Notes: generated from the sequence alone by a model not told the origin. DNA of 64,000 nt from Streptomyces canus (GCF_030816965.1 NZ_JAUSYQ010000002.1:4995501-5059500); one strand, 5' to 3'; shown: positions 15,914 through 24,419, counted from the stretch's first letter. A program made the numbers and translations.

Positions 15914-16867
15914 GGCGGCCTCCTCGGCGGTGGCGCGGAAGACGGGAAGGGTGAGGTCACCGTCGTACGCCTGGAAAACGAGCCGCACCGGCATCCCGAT
16001 CCGCACCTTGTCGTACGGCGTCCCGACCACGTTGCTGATCATCCGCACGCCCTCCGCGAGTTCGACGAGCGCGACGGCGTAGGGAGGGTCGAAGGCCGGG
16101 AAGGGCGGGTGGTGCATGACGACGTACGAGTGGACGGTCCCCTCACCGCTCGCCTCGACCGTGTCCCAGTCGGGGCCGCCGCAGCGGGCGCAGCCCGGGA
16201 GCCAGGGGAAGCGGAGGGTCGCGCAGGAGGTGCAGCGCTGGATGAGGAGTCGGTGCTGTTCGACGCCTTCCCAGAAGCCCGCGTTGTCACGGTTGACGAC
16301 GGGGCGGGGGCGTTGGGGCCGGGGAGGGGTCGTCTTCCGTTGTGCGGGCGCGTACTTGAGGATGCGGAAGCGGTGGGTGCCGACGAGGGTCTCGCCCACG
16401 CGGACGTCGGTGCGGGTCGTGACGAAGTGGCCGGTGCCGAGCCGGGTGGTCTTGCGGTCCGAGACCGACTCGATGACGGTGTCGAACGTGATCCGGTCGC
16501 CGGGGCGCAGGGGTTGGAGATACTCCTGCTCGCAGTCGGTGGCGACGACCGAGGTGCAGCCCGACTCGTCGAGGAGCGCGAGGAGCTCGTCGTACGCCGA
16601 TGACCTGCCCGTGTGCCCGGTCAGGCCGCCCATCGTCCAGGCCTGGAGCATGGTGGGCGGGGCGACGGCGCCTGGCCCGGTGTAGGCCGGGTTGGTATCG
16701 CCCAGGGCTTCGCACCAGTGCCGGATCATGGGGAGGTTGACGGCGTCCTTGCCGGCCCCGGCGACGGCGGCGGGGTGCCCTTCGTAGGTCTTAAGGCGCG
16801 TCAGCAGGTTGTCTGCCGGGGGGTGCGGCTGGGGCCGGGGCGTCTGGTGGTCCGGATCGTCGCCCAT
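15908..16867 (-). CDS. MaoC-like/DUF35 fusion, ChsH2-like
   Basis: The product has 319 residues. The N-terminal half (about 20-170) is a MaoC-like hotdog dehydratase domain (IRHWCEALGDTNPAYTGPG). The C-terminal half is a DUF35 domain: a zinc ribbon C-x2-C-x10-C-x2-C (CTSCATLRFPWLPGCARC, about residues 208-225), then an OB fold (GEGTVHSYVVMHHPPFPAF). In mycobacteria the two halves of ChsH2 bind ChsH1 and Ltp2 respectively. The start has GGAGGTTGCC upstream and the stop overlaps the next ATG. It heads a three-gene operon behind a CTGAC-N5-GTCAG repeat. No steroid-ring genes are visible nearby. Confidence 0.85.
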   Translation of the reverse strand: MGDDPDHQTPRPQPHPPADNLLTRLKTYEGHPAAVAGAGKDAVNLPMIRHWCEALGDTNPAYTGPGAVAPPTMLQAWTMGGLTGHTGRSSAYDELLALLDESGCTSVVATDCEQEYLQPLRPGDRITFDTVIESVSDRKTTRLGTGHFVTTRTDVRVGETLVGTHRFRILKYAPAQRKTTPPRPQRPRPVVNRDNAGFWEGVEQHRLLIQRCTSCATLRFPWLPGCARCGGPDWDTVEASGEGTVHSYVVMHHPPFPAFDPPYAVALVELAEGVRMISNVVGTPYDKVRIGMPVRLVFQAYDGDLTLPVFRATAEEAAV

Positions 16868-16896
16868 GACGGCAACCTCCTTGTCCGCAAGATTTC

Positions 16897-16911
16897 CTGA
16901 CTGTCCGTCAG
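16897..16911. promoter_or_regulatory. Inverted repeat CTGAC-N5-GTCAG upstream of the chsH2-like operon
   Basis: CTGACTGTCCGTCAG is a 5-bp perfect dyad with 5-bp spacing, about 30 bp before the first gene of the operon. The geometry fits a TetR-type operator. No regulator gene is adjacent. Confidence 0.5.
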
Positions 16912-17037
16912 ATCCAGTGCGGTGTCAAGGCCGTCGCCGCGCACGCGAACACGCCTGCGCGGCGGCGCCGAAGCACCGCCGCGCGGACGTGTCCCACCCC
17001 GTGAAGCCCACCCCCTGAAGCCCCCCGTCGAGGCCCG

Positions 17038-17304
17038 TCAGCCCTCGCACATGACCACCACAGCGGGGTGAAGTTGACGGATGCGTTGCTGTTTCCCTGG
17101 TTGACGGCCGTGAACGCGGAGCCGTTGACCTGCGCCGTGCTGCTCTGGGCCGAGGCGCCGGAGCCGACGGCGTTCTGCTGCGTGGTCGACGAGTTGCCGT
17201 TGTCGTCGTGCCCGACCCCGCTGCCCACGATGCTCGCGACACCCGCATTGGAGCGGGAGGGCGGAGAAGGCGGCGATGACGCGGGCGGTACGGATGCTTG
17301 CCAT
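17038..17304 (-). pseudogene. Broken small secreted-protein gene
   Basis: From ATG at 17304 the start of a signal peptide is read (MASIRTARVIAAFSALP), but the frame then turns into Arg-rich nonsense (QCGCREHRG). The neighbouring frame carries the expected mature sequence (SNAGVASIVGSGVGHDDNGN, then STTQQNAVGSGA, STAQVNGSAFTAVNQGNSNA, SVNFTPLW). The hydrophobic core and cleavage site appear deleted with a frame change near 17250. The mature part is Gly/Asn/Ser-rich, like small surface proteins, but I do not recognise the family. Confidence 0.65.
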
Positions 17305-17531
17305 GGTCTTTCACCCAGAACCCGGCCTGTTGCCGGTAGTACGTCAAGTGAGGCCCTCCCCAGCGCAGTTGGCCGACCACCCCGGTGCTGTGCACGACGT
17401 CGCGAGATCAGAGTTGCCCACCGAATCCCCGGCGAACCAGGGCGGAAGCAGTTATTCCAAGGGAAGCGTTCCGGCACTTTTCCAGCCAATCCCTCACCCC
17501 CGGCGCGTCACCCCCGCCACCCCTTCCCTTT

Positions 17532-17549
17532 TTCGAACGTACGTACGAA
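17532..17549. promoter_or_regulatory. Near-palindrome TTCGAACGTACGTACGAA before the prim-pol gene
   Basis: This 18-bp element has a perfect ACGTACGT core and differs from full symmetry by one base pair. It lies 10 bp before the prim-pol start, where a repressor would block expression. It may also simply be the promoter's downstream edge. No binding protein can be named. Confidence 0.45.
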
Positions 17550-17558
17550 CATGGAGCC

Positions 17559-18431
17559 ATGGCCACCACAGACCGGCAGGCCACGACGCTGGCCCTCGCA
17601 CACGCCCTGTCAGCCGCCGAGCGCGGGCTGGCCGTCATCCCCCTGTCCCGCACCAAGCTCCCGGCCCTGCGCTCCCCCCACCGCGACGACGGCTCCTTCG
17701 CCGCGCCCTGCCACGGTGAGTGCGGCGCGTTCGGCCACGGGGTCTACGACGCCTCGACCGACCCCGTCCGCATCCGCGAACTCTTCGCGGCGGCCCCCTG
17801 GGCGACCGGCTACGGCATCGCGTGCGGTCTCCCGCCCCACCATCTGATCGGCCTGGACCTGGACACCAAGTCGGGCACGGACTCCTCGGCGGCCCTGCGC
17901 GAACTGGCGCTGCGCCACCTCTTCACGATCCCCGACACGGTCGTCGTCCTGACCCCGAGCGGCGGCCGCCACCTCTGGCTGACCGGCCCGCCCGACGCCG
18001 CAGTCCCCAACTCGGCCGGCCGCCTCGCCCCCGGCATCGACATCCGGGGTGCCGGCGGCTACCTCGTCGGCCCCGGCTCCCGCACCGACCACGGCGTCTA
18101 CGGCACGGCCCCCGGCACCGCCCACCTCGCCCCCGCGGCCTGCCCACCGGCCCTGCTCCGCCTGCTCCTGCCACTACCGCGCCCCACCCACCCCGCGACC
18201 CACCCCTCGGCCGGCGACCAGGGCCAGGGTCTGGTCCAGTTCGTCCTCGCCGCCCACGAGGGCCAGCGCAACACCCGCCTCTTCTGGGCCGCCTGCCGTG
18301 CCTACGAGAACGGCATCGGCCCCGCGCTGGTCGCGCCCCTGGTGGACGCGGCCCTCAACACGGGCCTCACGGAACGCGAAGCACGGGCGACGATCGCGTC
18401 GGCGGCGCGGATGACGGGACATCGGCCATAG
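17559..18431 (+). CDS. Bifunctional DNA primase/polymerase (prim-pol) domain protein
   Basis: The product has 290 residues. The prim-pol domain covers about residues 10-190: HALSAAERGLAVIPLSRTKL at the start, then GIACGLPPHHLIGLDLDTKS with the acidic D-x-D metal motif, SGGRHLWL (the G-x-H strand), and GIDIRGAGGYLVGPGSRTD. These are the catalytic signatures of AEP-type primases as found on plasmids and phages and in stand-alone Streptomyces proteins. The C-terminal helical part (ENGIGPALVAPLVDAALNTG) resembles the usual helical tail. There is no helicase domain. It is followed 39 bp later by a hypothetical gene. Its cellular role is unknown. Confidence 0.85.
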   Translation: MATTDRQATTLALAHALSAAERGLAVIPLSRTKLPALRSPHRDDGSFAAPCHGECGAFGHGVYDASTDPVRIRELFAAAPWATGYGIACGLPPHHLIGLDLDTKSGTDSSAALRELALRHLFTIPDTVVVLTPSGGRHLWLTGPPDAAVPNSAGRLAPGIDIRGAGGYLVGPGSRTDHGVYGTAPGTAHLAPAACPPALLRLLLPLPRPTHPATHPSAGDQGQGLVQFVLAAHEGQRNTRLFWAACRAYENGIGPALVAPLVDAALNTGLTEREARATIASAARMTGHRP

Positions 18432-18470
18432 AACGGAACAGCATCACCAGCACCATGGGAGCGCCACAGA

Positions 18471-18911
18471 GTGCCGATCATGACCCTGTCCCGGCTCGTC
18501 CTGACCTCCGGCCGCAGGGTCGACCTCGGGGAGCTGCGCCTGACGTCGACGTACGGCGGGATGCTGGACGGCTACCCCTGCAGACCGGTCAACGAGCTGA
18601 GGATCAAAGGCCTGCTGAGGTCGGCCGAACACGACTACCCGACCGCCCCCGTGCACCTGGTACCGCCCCCGCACGAGTACCCGGACCACTACCCGGGCGC
18701 CTTCGGCCCGGTCGAGATGCTGCCGCCGGTGGCCTGCGTCGGCGTCTTCCGCTCCACGGCCCTGACACCCTCCCGCGATCCCATCCTGTACGGCTCCCAC
18801 CTCACGATCATCTGGTTCCAGCCCCACGCACGCGTGCCGTCGGGGTGCGACGCGCAGGAGGAGCTGCGGGAGATCGCCTGGGAGGAACTGGCGCGGGACT
18901 ACGAGCTTTAG
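18471..18911 (+). CDS. Conserved hypothetical protein, 146 residues
   Basis: The start is probably GTG at 18471 (GGGAGCG eight bases upstream), with ATG at 18480 as the alternative. The protein has no signal peptide or membrane segment. Its sequence has a mixed alpha/beta look (LVLTSGRRVDLGELRLTSTY, YGGMLDGYPCRPVNELRI, HLTIIWFQPHARVPSG) and ends WEELARDYEL. I recall similar proteins scattered through Streptomyces but no known function. It follows the prim-pol gene closely and is convergent with tRNA-Ser. Confidence 0.75.
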   Translation: MPIMTLSRLVLTSGRRVDLGELRLTSTYGGMLDGYPCRPVNELRIKGLLRSAEHDYPTAPVHLVPPPHEYPDHYPGAFGPVEMLPPVACVGVFRSTALTPSRDPILYGSHLTIIWFQPHARVPSGCDAQEELREIAWEELARDYEL

Positions 18912-18956
18912 ACCTGGGCTCTGTTCGAGCACCCGCCCGACCCACCGCAAGAGGAA

Positions 18957-18985
18957 AAGGGTGCCCCTCACCGAGGGACACCCTT
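18957..18985. terminator. Bidirectional terminator between the hypothetical gene and tRNA-Ser(TGA)
   Basis: Arms around AAGGGTG (18957-18963) and CACCCTT (18979-18985), extended by CCCTC / GAGGG with one mismatch, form a hairpin placed to stop both convergent transcripts. Confidence 0.7.
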
Positions 18986-19010
18986 CCTGACCAGCACTTA
19001 CGAACTACCG

Positions 19011-19097
19011 CGGTGGGTGTGGGATTTGAACCCACGGTGACATCGCTGCCACGACGGTTTTCAAGACCGTTCCCTTAGGCCGCTCGGGCAACCCACC
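19011..19097 (-). tRNA. tRNA-Ser (anticodon TGA)
   Basis: This is an 87-nt class II tRNA on the minus strand. The acceptor stem is GGTGGGT / ACCCACC with discriminator G. The anticodon stem ACGGT / ACCGT encloses CTTGAAA (anticodon TGA), a long variable arm follows (GGCAGCGATGTC region), and the T arm contains GGTTCAAATCC. CCA is not encoded. It decodes UCA and probably UCG. Confidence 0.95.
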
Positions 19098-19159
19098 CCG
19101 CGCCACCGGTGACCGTGGCGCGGGGACCAGAGTAACGGGTCAGGACGGGCGTGTGCCGG

Positions 19160-20656
19160 TCAGCTGTCCCCGGTGCGGGCGCCCAGGGTGAGATCCACCG
19201 TGTGGGTCTGGCCGCCGCGCTCGTAGGTGATCTTGACCTTGTCGCCGGGCTTGTGGGTCCAGATCTCGCCGATCAGGGTGGGGCCGGAGTCGATCACGTG
19301 GTCGTCCAGCTTGGTGATGACGTCGCCGGGCTTGAGGCCGGCCTTCGCGGCGGGGCCGCCCGCCTCGACCGAGTCGGAGCCGCCGGCGCCCTCGGTGGTG
19401 ATCTTCGCGCCGCCCGTGGAGTCCTCCAGGGAGACCGACGCGCCGATCTTGGCGTAGACCGGCTTGCCGGTCTGGATCAGCTGCTGGGCGACGTACTTGG
19501 CCTGGTTGATCGGGATGGCGAAGCCGAGACCGATCGAGCCGGACTGGCTGGTGCCGCCGAGGCCGCCGCCGCTGGTGGACTGGATCGCGGAGTTGATGCC
19601 GATCACGTTGCCCTGCGCGTCGAGGAGGGGGCCTCCCGAGTTGCCCGGGTTGATGGACGCGTCCGTCTGCAACGCGCTCATGTAGGAGGCGTTGCTGCCG
19701 CTGCCGTCACTCGACGCCACCGGGCGGTCCTTCGCACTGATGATGCCCGTGGTGACCGTGTTCGACAGGCCGAAGGGGGCGCCGATCGCGATCGTGGAGT
19801 CGCCGACCGCCACCTGGTCGGAGTTGCCCAGGGTGAGCGGCTTGAGGTCACTCGGCGCGTTCTTGAGCTTGATGACGGCCACGTCGTAGCCCTGCGCGTG
19901 GCCGACCACCTCGGCGTCGTACTTCTTGCCGTTCGGGAAGGTGGCGGTCAGTTTGCCGCCGTCGACCGCGTCGGCCACCACGTGGTTGTTGGTGACGATG
20001 TGGCCCTGGGTGTCGAAGACGAATCCGGTGCCGGTGCCGCCCTCGCCGCTGGTGGACTCGGCCTCGATGGTGACCGTGCTGGGCAGGGCCTTCTGCGCCA
20101 CGCCCGCGACGGTGCCGGCGTCACGCTTGACGCTGCCGCCGCTGTCGGAGGCGGAGAGGGTCGTCGAGGAGCCGTTGTCGTTGTCCTTGGCCAGGGTGTA
20201 GCCGAGACCACCGCCCACGCCGCCGGCGACGAGCGCCGCCACCAGGACCGCGGCGACGAGACCACCACGGCCGTTCTTCGGCTTCGGCGCGGGCTGTTGG
20301 TAATCCGAACCCCAGGCTCCGCCCGCCCCGCCCGTGCCGCCGTCGGCGTACAAGGGGCTGCCCGGGGCCTGTGGCGGCGGCCAGGCGCCCTCGGGGCCCT
20401 GACCGTGCTGCTGCGGCGCGCCGCTCGCGCCATGCCGAGCACCACCCTCCGCCGAGGCGTACGCCGGAGCCGGTCCCGCATGCACGAGTTCCGGCCCCTG
20501 CGCGCTGCCGGAGGCGTGCGGCGGCACCGGTGGGATCGGGGTGGTGGGGGCGCCCGCCTCGGAGGCCTGGGGCGTCGAAGCCACGGGAGCATCCACCGGC
20601 ACGGGGGGTGCAGACGGGGCCGGGGGTACCGCGGTGCCCTCGTTCTCGGTGCTCAC
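19160..20656 (-). CDS. HtrA/DegP-like membrane-anchored serine protease
   Basis: The product has 498 residues. A Pro/Ala/Gly-rich cytoplasmic region (about 1-165) leads to one membrane helix (LVAAVLVAALVAGGVGGGLG). The trypsin-like domain keeps its triad: His in GHIVTNNHVVADA, Asp in GYDVAVIKLKN, and Ser in INPGNSGGPLLDAQG. A C-terminal PDZ domain follows (AGLKPGDVITKLDDHVI). Such proteases degrade or refold damaged envelope proteins. GTG at 20656 has GGAGAGAAG six bases upstream. It is transcribed alone, divergent from the GDPD gene. Confidence 0.92.
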   Translation of the reverse strand: MSTENEGTAVPPAPSAPPVPVDAPVASTPQASEAGAPTTPIPPVPPHASGSAQGPELVHAGPAPAYASAEGGARHGASGAPQQHGQGPEGAWPPPQAPGSPLYADGGTGGAGGAWGSDYQQPAPKPKNGRGGLVAAVLVAALVAGGVGGGLGYTLAKDNDNGSSTTLSASDSGGSVKRDAGTVAGVAQKALPSTVTIEAESTSGEGGTGTGFVFDTQGHIVTNNHVVADAVDGGKLTATFPNGKKYDAEVVGHAQGYDVAVIKLKNAPSDLKPLTLGNSDQVAVGDSTIAIGAPFGLSNTVTTGIISAKDRPVASSDGSGSNASYMSALQTDASINPGNSGGPLLDAQGNVIGINSAIQSTSGGGLGGTSQSGSIGLGFAIPINQAKYVAQQLIQTGKPVYAKIGASVSLEDSTGGAKITTEGAGGSDSVEAGGPAAKAGLKPGDVITKLDDHVIDSGPTLIGEIWTHKPGDKVKITYERGGQTHTVDLTLGARTGDS

Positions 20657-20913
20657 AGCTTCTCTCCTCGGTCACGGCTGTCGGTTGTCGGTCGCACTCG
20701 GTCACGCTCGGCCACTGCCGCTCGGTGTCCGGCGTGCGTCAGCTGTGCATGTCCTTTTGTATGCCGTCAGCTTTTCCCACGGGCCGTCAGGGCACCATAA
20801 GCGGTGCCTGTGGGTTCGTGGCTGCTCTTTATATAGGCCATGTAAGACAAATGACACGCAATCCATATGCCTCCGTTCGCACGCGTACCCCCTAGCGGTG
20901 GCACCATGACGCA

Positions 20914-21741
20914 GTGACCCACGCACGGCAGCAGCTGATTCAAGTCGTCGCCCACCGCGGAGCCTCGGAAGACGCTCCCGAGCACACTCTCGCCGCGTAC
21001 CGAAAGGCGATCGAGGACGGCGCGGACGCCCTCGAATGCGATGTACGCCTCACGGCCGACGGTCATCTCGTGTGCGTCCACGACCGACGGGTCAACCGTA
21101 CGTCCAACGGCCGCGGCGCGGTCTCGGCCCTTGAGCTCTCCGACCTCGCCGCCCTGGACTTCGGCTCCCGCAGGACCCGGGAGTTCTGGCGCACCCGCGA
21201 CGAGGAGCCGGACTGGGTGTTCCGGCCCGAGGACCGGGAGGACACCTCCGTCCTCACCCTGGAGCGGCTGCTCGAACTCGTCGCCGACGCGGGTCGCCGG
21301 GTGGAGATGGCCATCGAGACCAAGCACCCGACGCGCTGGGCCGGCCAGGTCGAGGAGCGGCTGCTGGTGCTCCTGAAGCGGTTCGGCCTGGACGCCCCCG
21401 CCTCGGCCGCCGAGTCGCCGATCAGGGTCATGAGCTTCTCGGCCCGGTCGCTGCACCGCGTGCGTACCGCCTCGCCGACCCTTCCGACGGTCTATCTGCT
21501 GCAGTTCGTCTCGCCCCGGCTGCGGGACGGCCGGCTGCCCGCGGGGGTGGGGATCGCGGGTCCCTCGATCCGCATCGTGCGCAACCACCCCGGCTACATC
21601 GAGCGCCTGAAGCGGGCGGGTCACCAGGTGCACGTGTGGACCGTGAACGAGCCCGGGGACGTGGACCTCTGCGTCGAGCTGGGCGTCGACGCCATCATCA
21701 CCAATCGCCCGCGCGCGGTGCTCGACCGACTGGGTCGCTGA
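20914..21741 (+). CDS. Glycerophosphodiester phosphodiesterase
   Basis: The product has 275 residues. The GDPD signature is at the N-terminus: VVAHRGASEDAPEHTLAAYR (catalytic His-Arg), then GADALECDVRLTADGHLVCV with the Glu-x-Asp metal ligands and the second His in VHDRRVNRTSNGRG. Near the C-terminus, VHVWTVNEPGDVDLCVELGV and DAIITNRP are the usual last barrel strands. It hydrolyses glycerophosphodiesters to glycerol-3-phosphate and an alcohol. No signal peptide is seen, so it is probably cytoplasmic. GTG at 20914 overlaps a tiny out-of-frame ATG ACG CAG TGA, and the ribosome binding site is weak. Confidence 0.9.
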   Translation: MTHARQQLIQVVAHRGASEDAPEHTLAAYRKAIEDGADALECDVRLTADGHLVCVHDRRVNRTSNGRGAVSALELSDLAALDFGSRRTREFWRTRDEEPDWVFRPEDREDTSVLTLERLLELVADAGRRVEMAIETKHPTRWAGQVEERLLVLLKRFGLDAPASAAESPIRVMSFSARSLHRVRTASPTLPTVYLLQFVSPRLRDGRLPAGVGIAGPSIRIVRNHPGYIERLKRAGHQVHVWTVNEPGDVDLCVELGVDAIITNRPRAVLDRLGR

Positions 21742-21886
21742 CGTCCCCTCCGTCACAGGGTGTGCCCCGGCGCGTTCGGTGCGTGTTCGATCGTTACGAA
21801 TGCGTCGGCGGAACGTGATTGGCCGGTTTCCGGTACAGGCCCATGGGGCATCCACACCGTGGCGTGGGGCGAAGGAGGTCTCGGGG

Positions 21887-22435
21887 GTGGCGTTGGTGGT
21901 GGCACAGGAGGTGCCCACGTCGTCGAGCATGGCCGTACCCCATGGCCCTGCGGGCGTGGGCGAAGCGAGACACCGTATGCGCGTGCAGCTGCGCAGGGGT
22001 GGCGTGACGGAATCGGTCATCGACGACGCCGTACTGATTCTTTCCGAACTCTTGAGCAACGCGTGCAAACACGGCCGACCGCTGGGCGACGCCCTGGCCG
22101 GGGACGGTGACGTCCGCGCCGCCTGGCGGGTGGACACGGGTGGCAGGCTCACGGTCGAGGTGACGGACGGCGGCGGGCCCACCCGCCCGGCTCCGGCCAC
22201 GCCCTCGGTCACCGCGCACGGCGGCCGCGGGCTGAACATCATCACCGCGCTGGCCGACGACTGGGGCGTCAGGGACGACGCCCGGGGCGAGGTCACGGTC
22301 TGGGTGATCGTCCATTCGGACGTTCACGATCCGGATGCCGGGTGCCGCCGGGACGACTTCGCCACGCGTGTCGTGGCCCCGTCGGTCGCGATACCCGACC
22401 TGGACTTCTCGGACGCCTTCGACGATCTCGACTGA
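21887..22435 (+). CDS. ATP-binding protein, anti-sigma-factor-like HATPase
   Basis: The product has 182 residues with a single HATPase_c domain. The N-box is ILSELLSNACKHGRPL; the G1 box is VEVTDGGGPTRP and the G2 box HGGRGLNIITALADDWGV. This is the RsbW/SpoIIAB-like type that is numerous in Streptomyces; such proteins can bind sigma factors or anti-sigma antagonists. The GTG at 21887 is preferred because AGGAGG lies at proper spacing, although the frame is open further upstream. A short acidic tail (IPDLDFSDAFDDLD) follows the domain. No partner gene is adjacent. Confidence 0.85.
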   Translation: MALVVAQEVPTSSSMAVPHGPAGVGEARHRMRVQLRRGGVTESVIDDAVLILSELLSNACKHGRPLGDALAGDGDVRAAWRVDTGGRLTVEVTDGGGPTRPAPATPSVTAHGGRGLNIITALADDWGVRDDARGEVTVWVIVHSDVHDPDAGCRRDDFATRVVAPSVAIPDLDFSDAFDDLD

Positions 22436-22558
22436 GGCGACCCGGACCGAGCGTCCGCGACAGACACCCGGTGGTTGTCCACAGGCTCCCGTCGGCCAAG
22501 TCGCAAGCGGCTAGGCTCGCGCCCGTACGAGACGAGCCGTAACCGGGAGACAGCCACG

Positions 22559-23524
22559 ATGGCCAAGAAGCGACCCCAGACGAAGGCCAAGCGCCCGCAG
22601 CTCACGGATGGGGAGGTCCCGGTCGTCGGCGCCCGCGAACCCTGCCCGTGCGGAAGCGGCCGCCGCTACAAGGCCTGCCACGGCCGGGCCGCCGCACAGG
22701 CCGCGACCGAGCTGGTGCACCGCCCGTTCGAGGGCCTCGCGGGCGAGGGCGACTGGGTGGCCCTGCGCGAGCTGGTCCCCGCCGCCACGGTCGAGCTGAC
22801 CCTCAAGAGCGGCCTCCCCGAAGGTGTCCCGTCGGTCACGCTGGCCACGGTCCTGCCGATGGCCTGGCCCGCCCTGCGCCGCGACGACGGCTCGGTGCTG
22901 CTCGGCCTGCAGAACGACACCGCGTCGGGCGACATCAGCCGCGACCTCGCCGATACCCTCCAGCGCGCGCTCACCGCGGCTCCGGGTACCCCCGTGGAAG
23001 GCCGGCGCGCTCCCGCCGACGGTCCGCGGCTGCAGGATCTGCTCGATCCCGAAGGCGCGTTCGAGCCAGTTGTGCACGAGGGCTTCGAGTTCTGGGTGCC
23101 GGACGCGGAGAACGCCACACCCGAGGTGACCGCCTCGCTGGAGCGGGCCAATGCCGCGGCCATCCCGACCGTCCGGCTGACCGGTGTCGACGCCGCCTAC
23201 TGGTGCGAGACGCCGGACAAGAACCACCTGCGCTGGGTCATGCCGCACCCCGAGGAGCAACTTCTGGACGCGCTCGCGCGCCTGCACGCGGCCGGGAGGT
23301 CGAGCCTCGGCGAGGGCACCCGGCTCGTCGGTTCCTTCCGTGCCCACGGCCTCACCGTGCCGGTCTGGGACCTGCCGAGCGGGGTCACCGCGGAGGACGT
23401 CGAGAAGCCGGCCGCCGAGTTCGCCGAGCGGCTCGCAGGCGCTCTGGCCACGGACGCACCGCTGACCGCCGACGAGCGCCGCGCCCGTGGCGGCCTCACC
23501 AACCGCCAGGTCACGCTGAGTTGA
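22559..23524 (+). CDS. SEC-C motif protein (DUF5926-like)
   Basis: The product has 321 residues. A Lys/Arg-rich start (MAKKRPQTKAKRPQLT) is followed by the SEC-C zinc motif REPCPCGSGRRYKACHGR (C-x-C-x8-C-H), as at the C-terminus of SecA. The long remainder (about 50-321) has no known motif, but its conserved look (GVDAAYWCETPDKNHLRWVM) fits the actinobacterial DUF5926 group. Function is unknown; SEC-C zinc motifs often mediate protein or nucleic-acid contacts. ATG at 22559 has GGGAGA upstream. A perfect palindrome just past the stop probably ends the transcript. Confidence 0.85.
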   Translation: MAKKRPQTKAKRPQLTDGEVPVVGAREPCPCGSGRRYKACHGRAAAQAATELVHRPFEGLAGEGDWVALRELVPAATVELTLKSGLPEGVPSVTLATVLPMAWPALRRDDGSVLLGLQNDTASGDISRDLADTLQRALTAAPGTPVEGRRAPADGPRLQDLLDPEGAFEPVVHEGFEFWVPDAENATPEVTASLERANAAAIPTVRLTGVDAAYWCETPDKNHLRWVMPHPEEQLLDALARLHAAGRSSLGEGTRLVGSFRAHGLTVPVWDLPSGVTAEDVEKPAAEFAERLAGALATDAPLTADERRARGGLTNRQVTLS

Positions 23525-23530
23525 CAGAGC

Positions 23531-23562
23531 CGGTGCGGCTGACCGGCCGGTCAGCCGCACCG
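23531..23562 (+). terminator. Perfect palindrome after the SEC-C gene
   Basis: A 32-bp exact inverted repeat (arm CGGTGCGGCTGACCGG) starts seven bases after the stop codon. It has no loop bases and no T tract, so it is a GC-rich Streptomyces-type terminator candidate. Confidence 0.65.
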
Positions 23563-23589
23563 CATCTTCACGAAACGACCGGCTCCGTT

Positions 23590-23735
23590 CACAACTCCCC
23601 CCAGGAGAAGGCGAATCGGTGTCCGAATAAGCCAGTAAGCGGCACGGTCGAATTTGCGAACGGCCGATCTCTTGTTACGGTTCCCATAGCCCGGTTGCTG
23701 GTGCATCCCCCGTCGCCAGCAACCGGGTCTTTCTG
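23590..23735 (+). ncRNA. Candidate small RNA with C-rich loops (6C-like) and terminator
   Basis: This gap has no gene but holds a run of six C (23597-23602) flanked by CTCC / GGAG, and then a strong terminator-like hairpin: CCCGGTTGCTGG (23690-23701) and CCAGCAACCGGG (23716-23727), with CCCCC in its loop and TCTTTCTGT after it. Two hairpins with C-rich loops are the hallmark of the actinobacterial 6C RNA. The match is by general description only, and the 5' end is a guess. It would be transcribed rightward, ending 35 bp before the convergent secreted-protein gene. Confidence 0.45.
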
Positions 23736-23768
23736 TGTCCGGGCAGCTTTACGGAACGCCGTCGCGTG

Positions 23769-24419
23769 TCAACTGCCCGCAGATTCCCCGGAGTTGCTCC
23801 CGGCTCGCAGCAGCAGTGGTCCGCTGCCCCGCCTGGCGGCGAACTCCGCGACCGCCGTGTAGTCGGCCGGCGTCCCCTGGATGCGGTCCCGGGGTGTCTC
23901 ACAGCTGTCCGGCTCGTCCCCGGCTCCGACCGGGCAGTGCATCTGCACGGTGCGTCCGCCGGGCCCCATGAAGCTGAGCACGGCGTCCAGCACCGCGCCG
24001 GTCGCATTGCGGTAGTAGGTGCGCGCCCAGATCTCCTCGCCCTGCGTGAGCACACAGGTCTGCGCCTCGATGCCGTCGGGGGAGATCAGTTCGGGACCAC
24101 AGCGCGCGGCGGTGGCCAGACCCAGGCCGAGCAGCAGCGGGGAGCGGCCGGCGTCGGCGAGCGGCGCCTTGTGGTCGTCGGCGGCGGAAGGCCGTACAGC
24201 GGAACGCCGTACCGCGGAAGGCTCCACGGAGGGACGTACGGCGGAAGACGCTGCGGAAGGACGCACGAGATCACGTACGACCCTTCGGCCTCCGTCGCCC
24301 ACCTGTCCCGCGGAGGCCACGGCCAGCGGCAGCGCGACCGCGCACGCCACGACTCCCGACAGGGCAAGCAGACGAACCCATCGGGGGTCTGGGGGTCGTC
24401 CCCCGGAATGACGCAGCAT
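23769..24419 (-). CDS. Secreted hypothetical protein
   Basis: The product has 216 residues. The N-terminus has a basic stretch and a hydrophobic core (VRLLALSGVVACAVALPLAV) ending ASAG, a likely Sec signal or anchor. A Ser/Arg/Pro-rich segment follows (about 45-80, PSAASSAVRPSVEPSAVRRS), then a Cys-containing domain (ARCGPELISPDGIEAQTCVL, MHCPVGAGDEPDSCETPRD) with four Cys that may form two disulfides. The family is unknown to me. ATG at 24419 was chosen from the signal peptide; no clear ribosome binding site is seen. It lies 56 bp after the prim-pol-like gene on the same strand. Confidence 0.7.
   Translation of the reverse strand: MLRHSGGRPPDPRWVRLLALSGVVACAVALPLAVASAGQVGDGGRRVVRDLVRPSAASSAVRPSVEPSAVRRSAVRPSAADDHKAPLADAGRSPLLLGLGLATAARCGPELISPDGIEAQTCVLTQGEEIWARTYYRNATGAVLDAVLSFMGPGGRTVQMHCPVGAGDEPDSCETPRDRIQGTPADYTAVAEFAARRGSGPLLLRAGSNSGESAGS

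Noticed and set aside
20907..20918. ATG ACG CAG TGA before the GDPD gene as a regulatory leader
   Set aside because: Only three codons and no ribosome binding site; probably chance.
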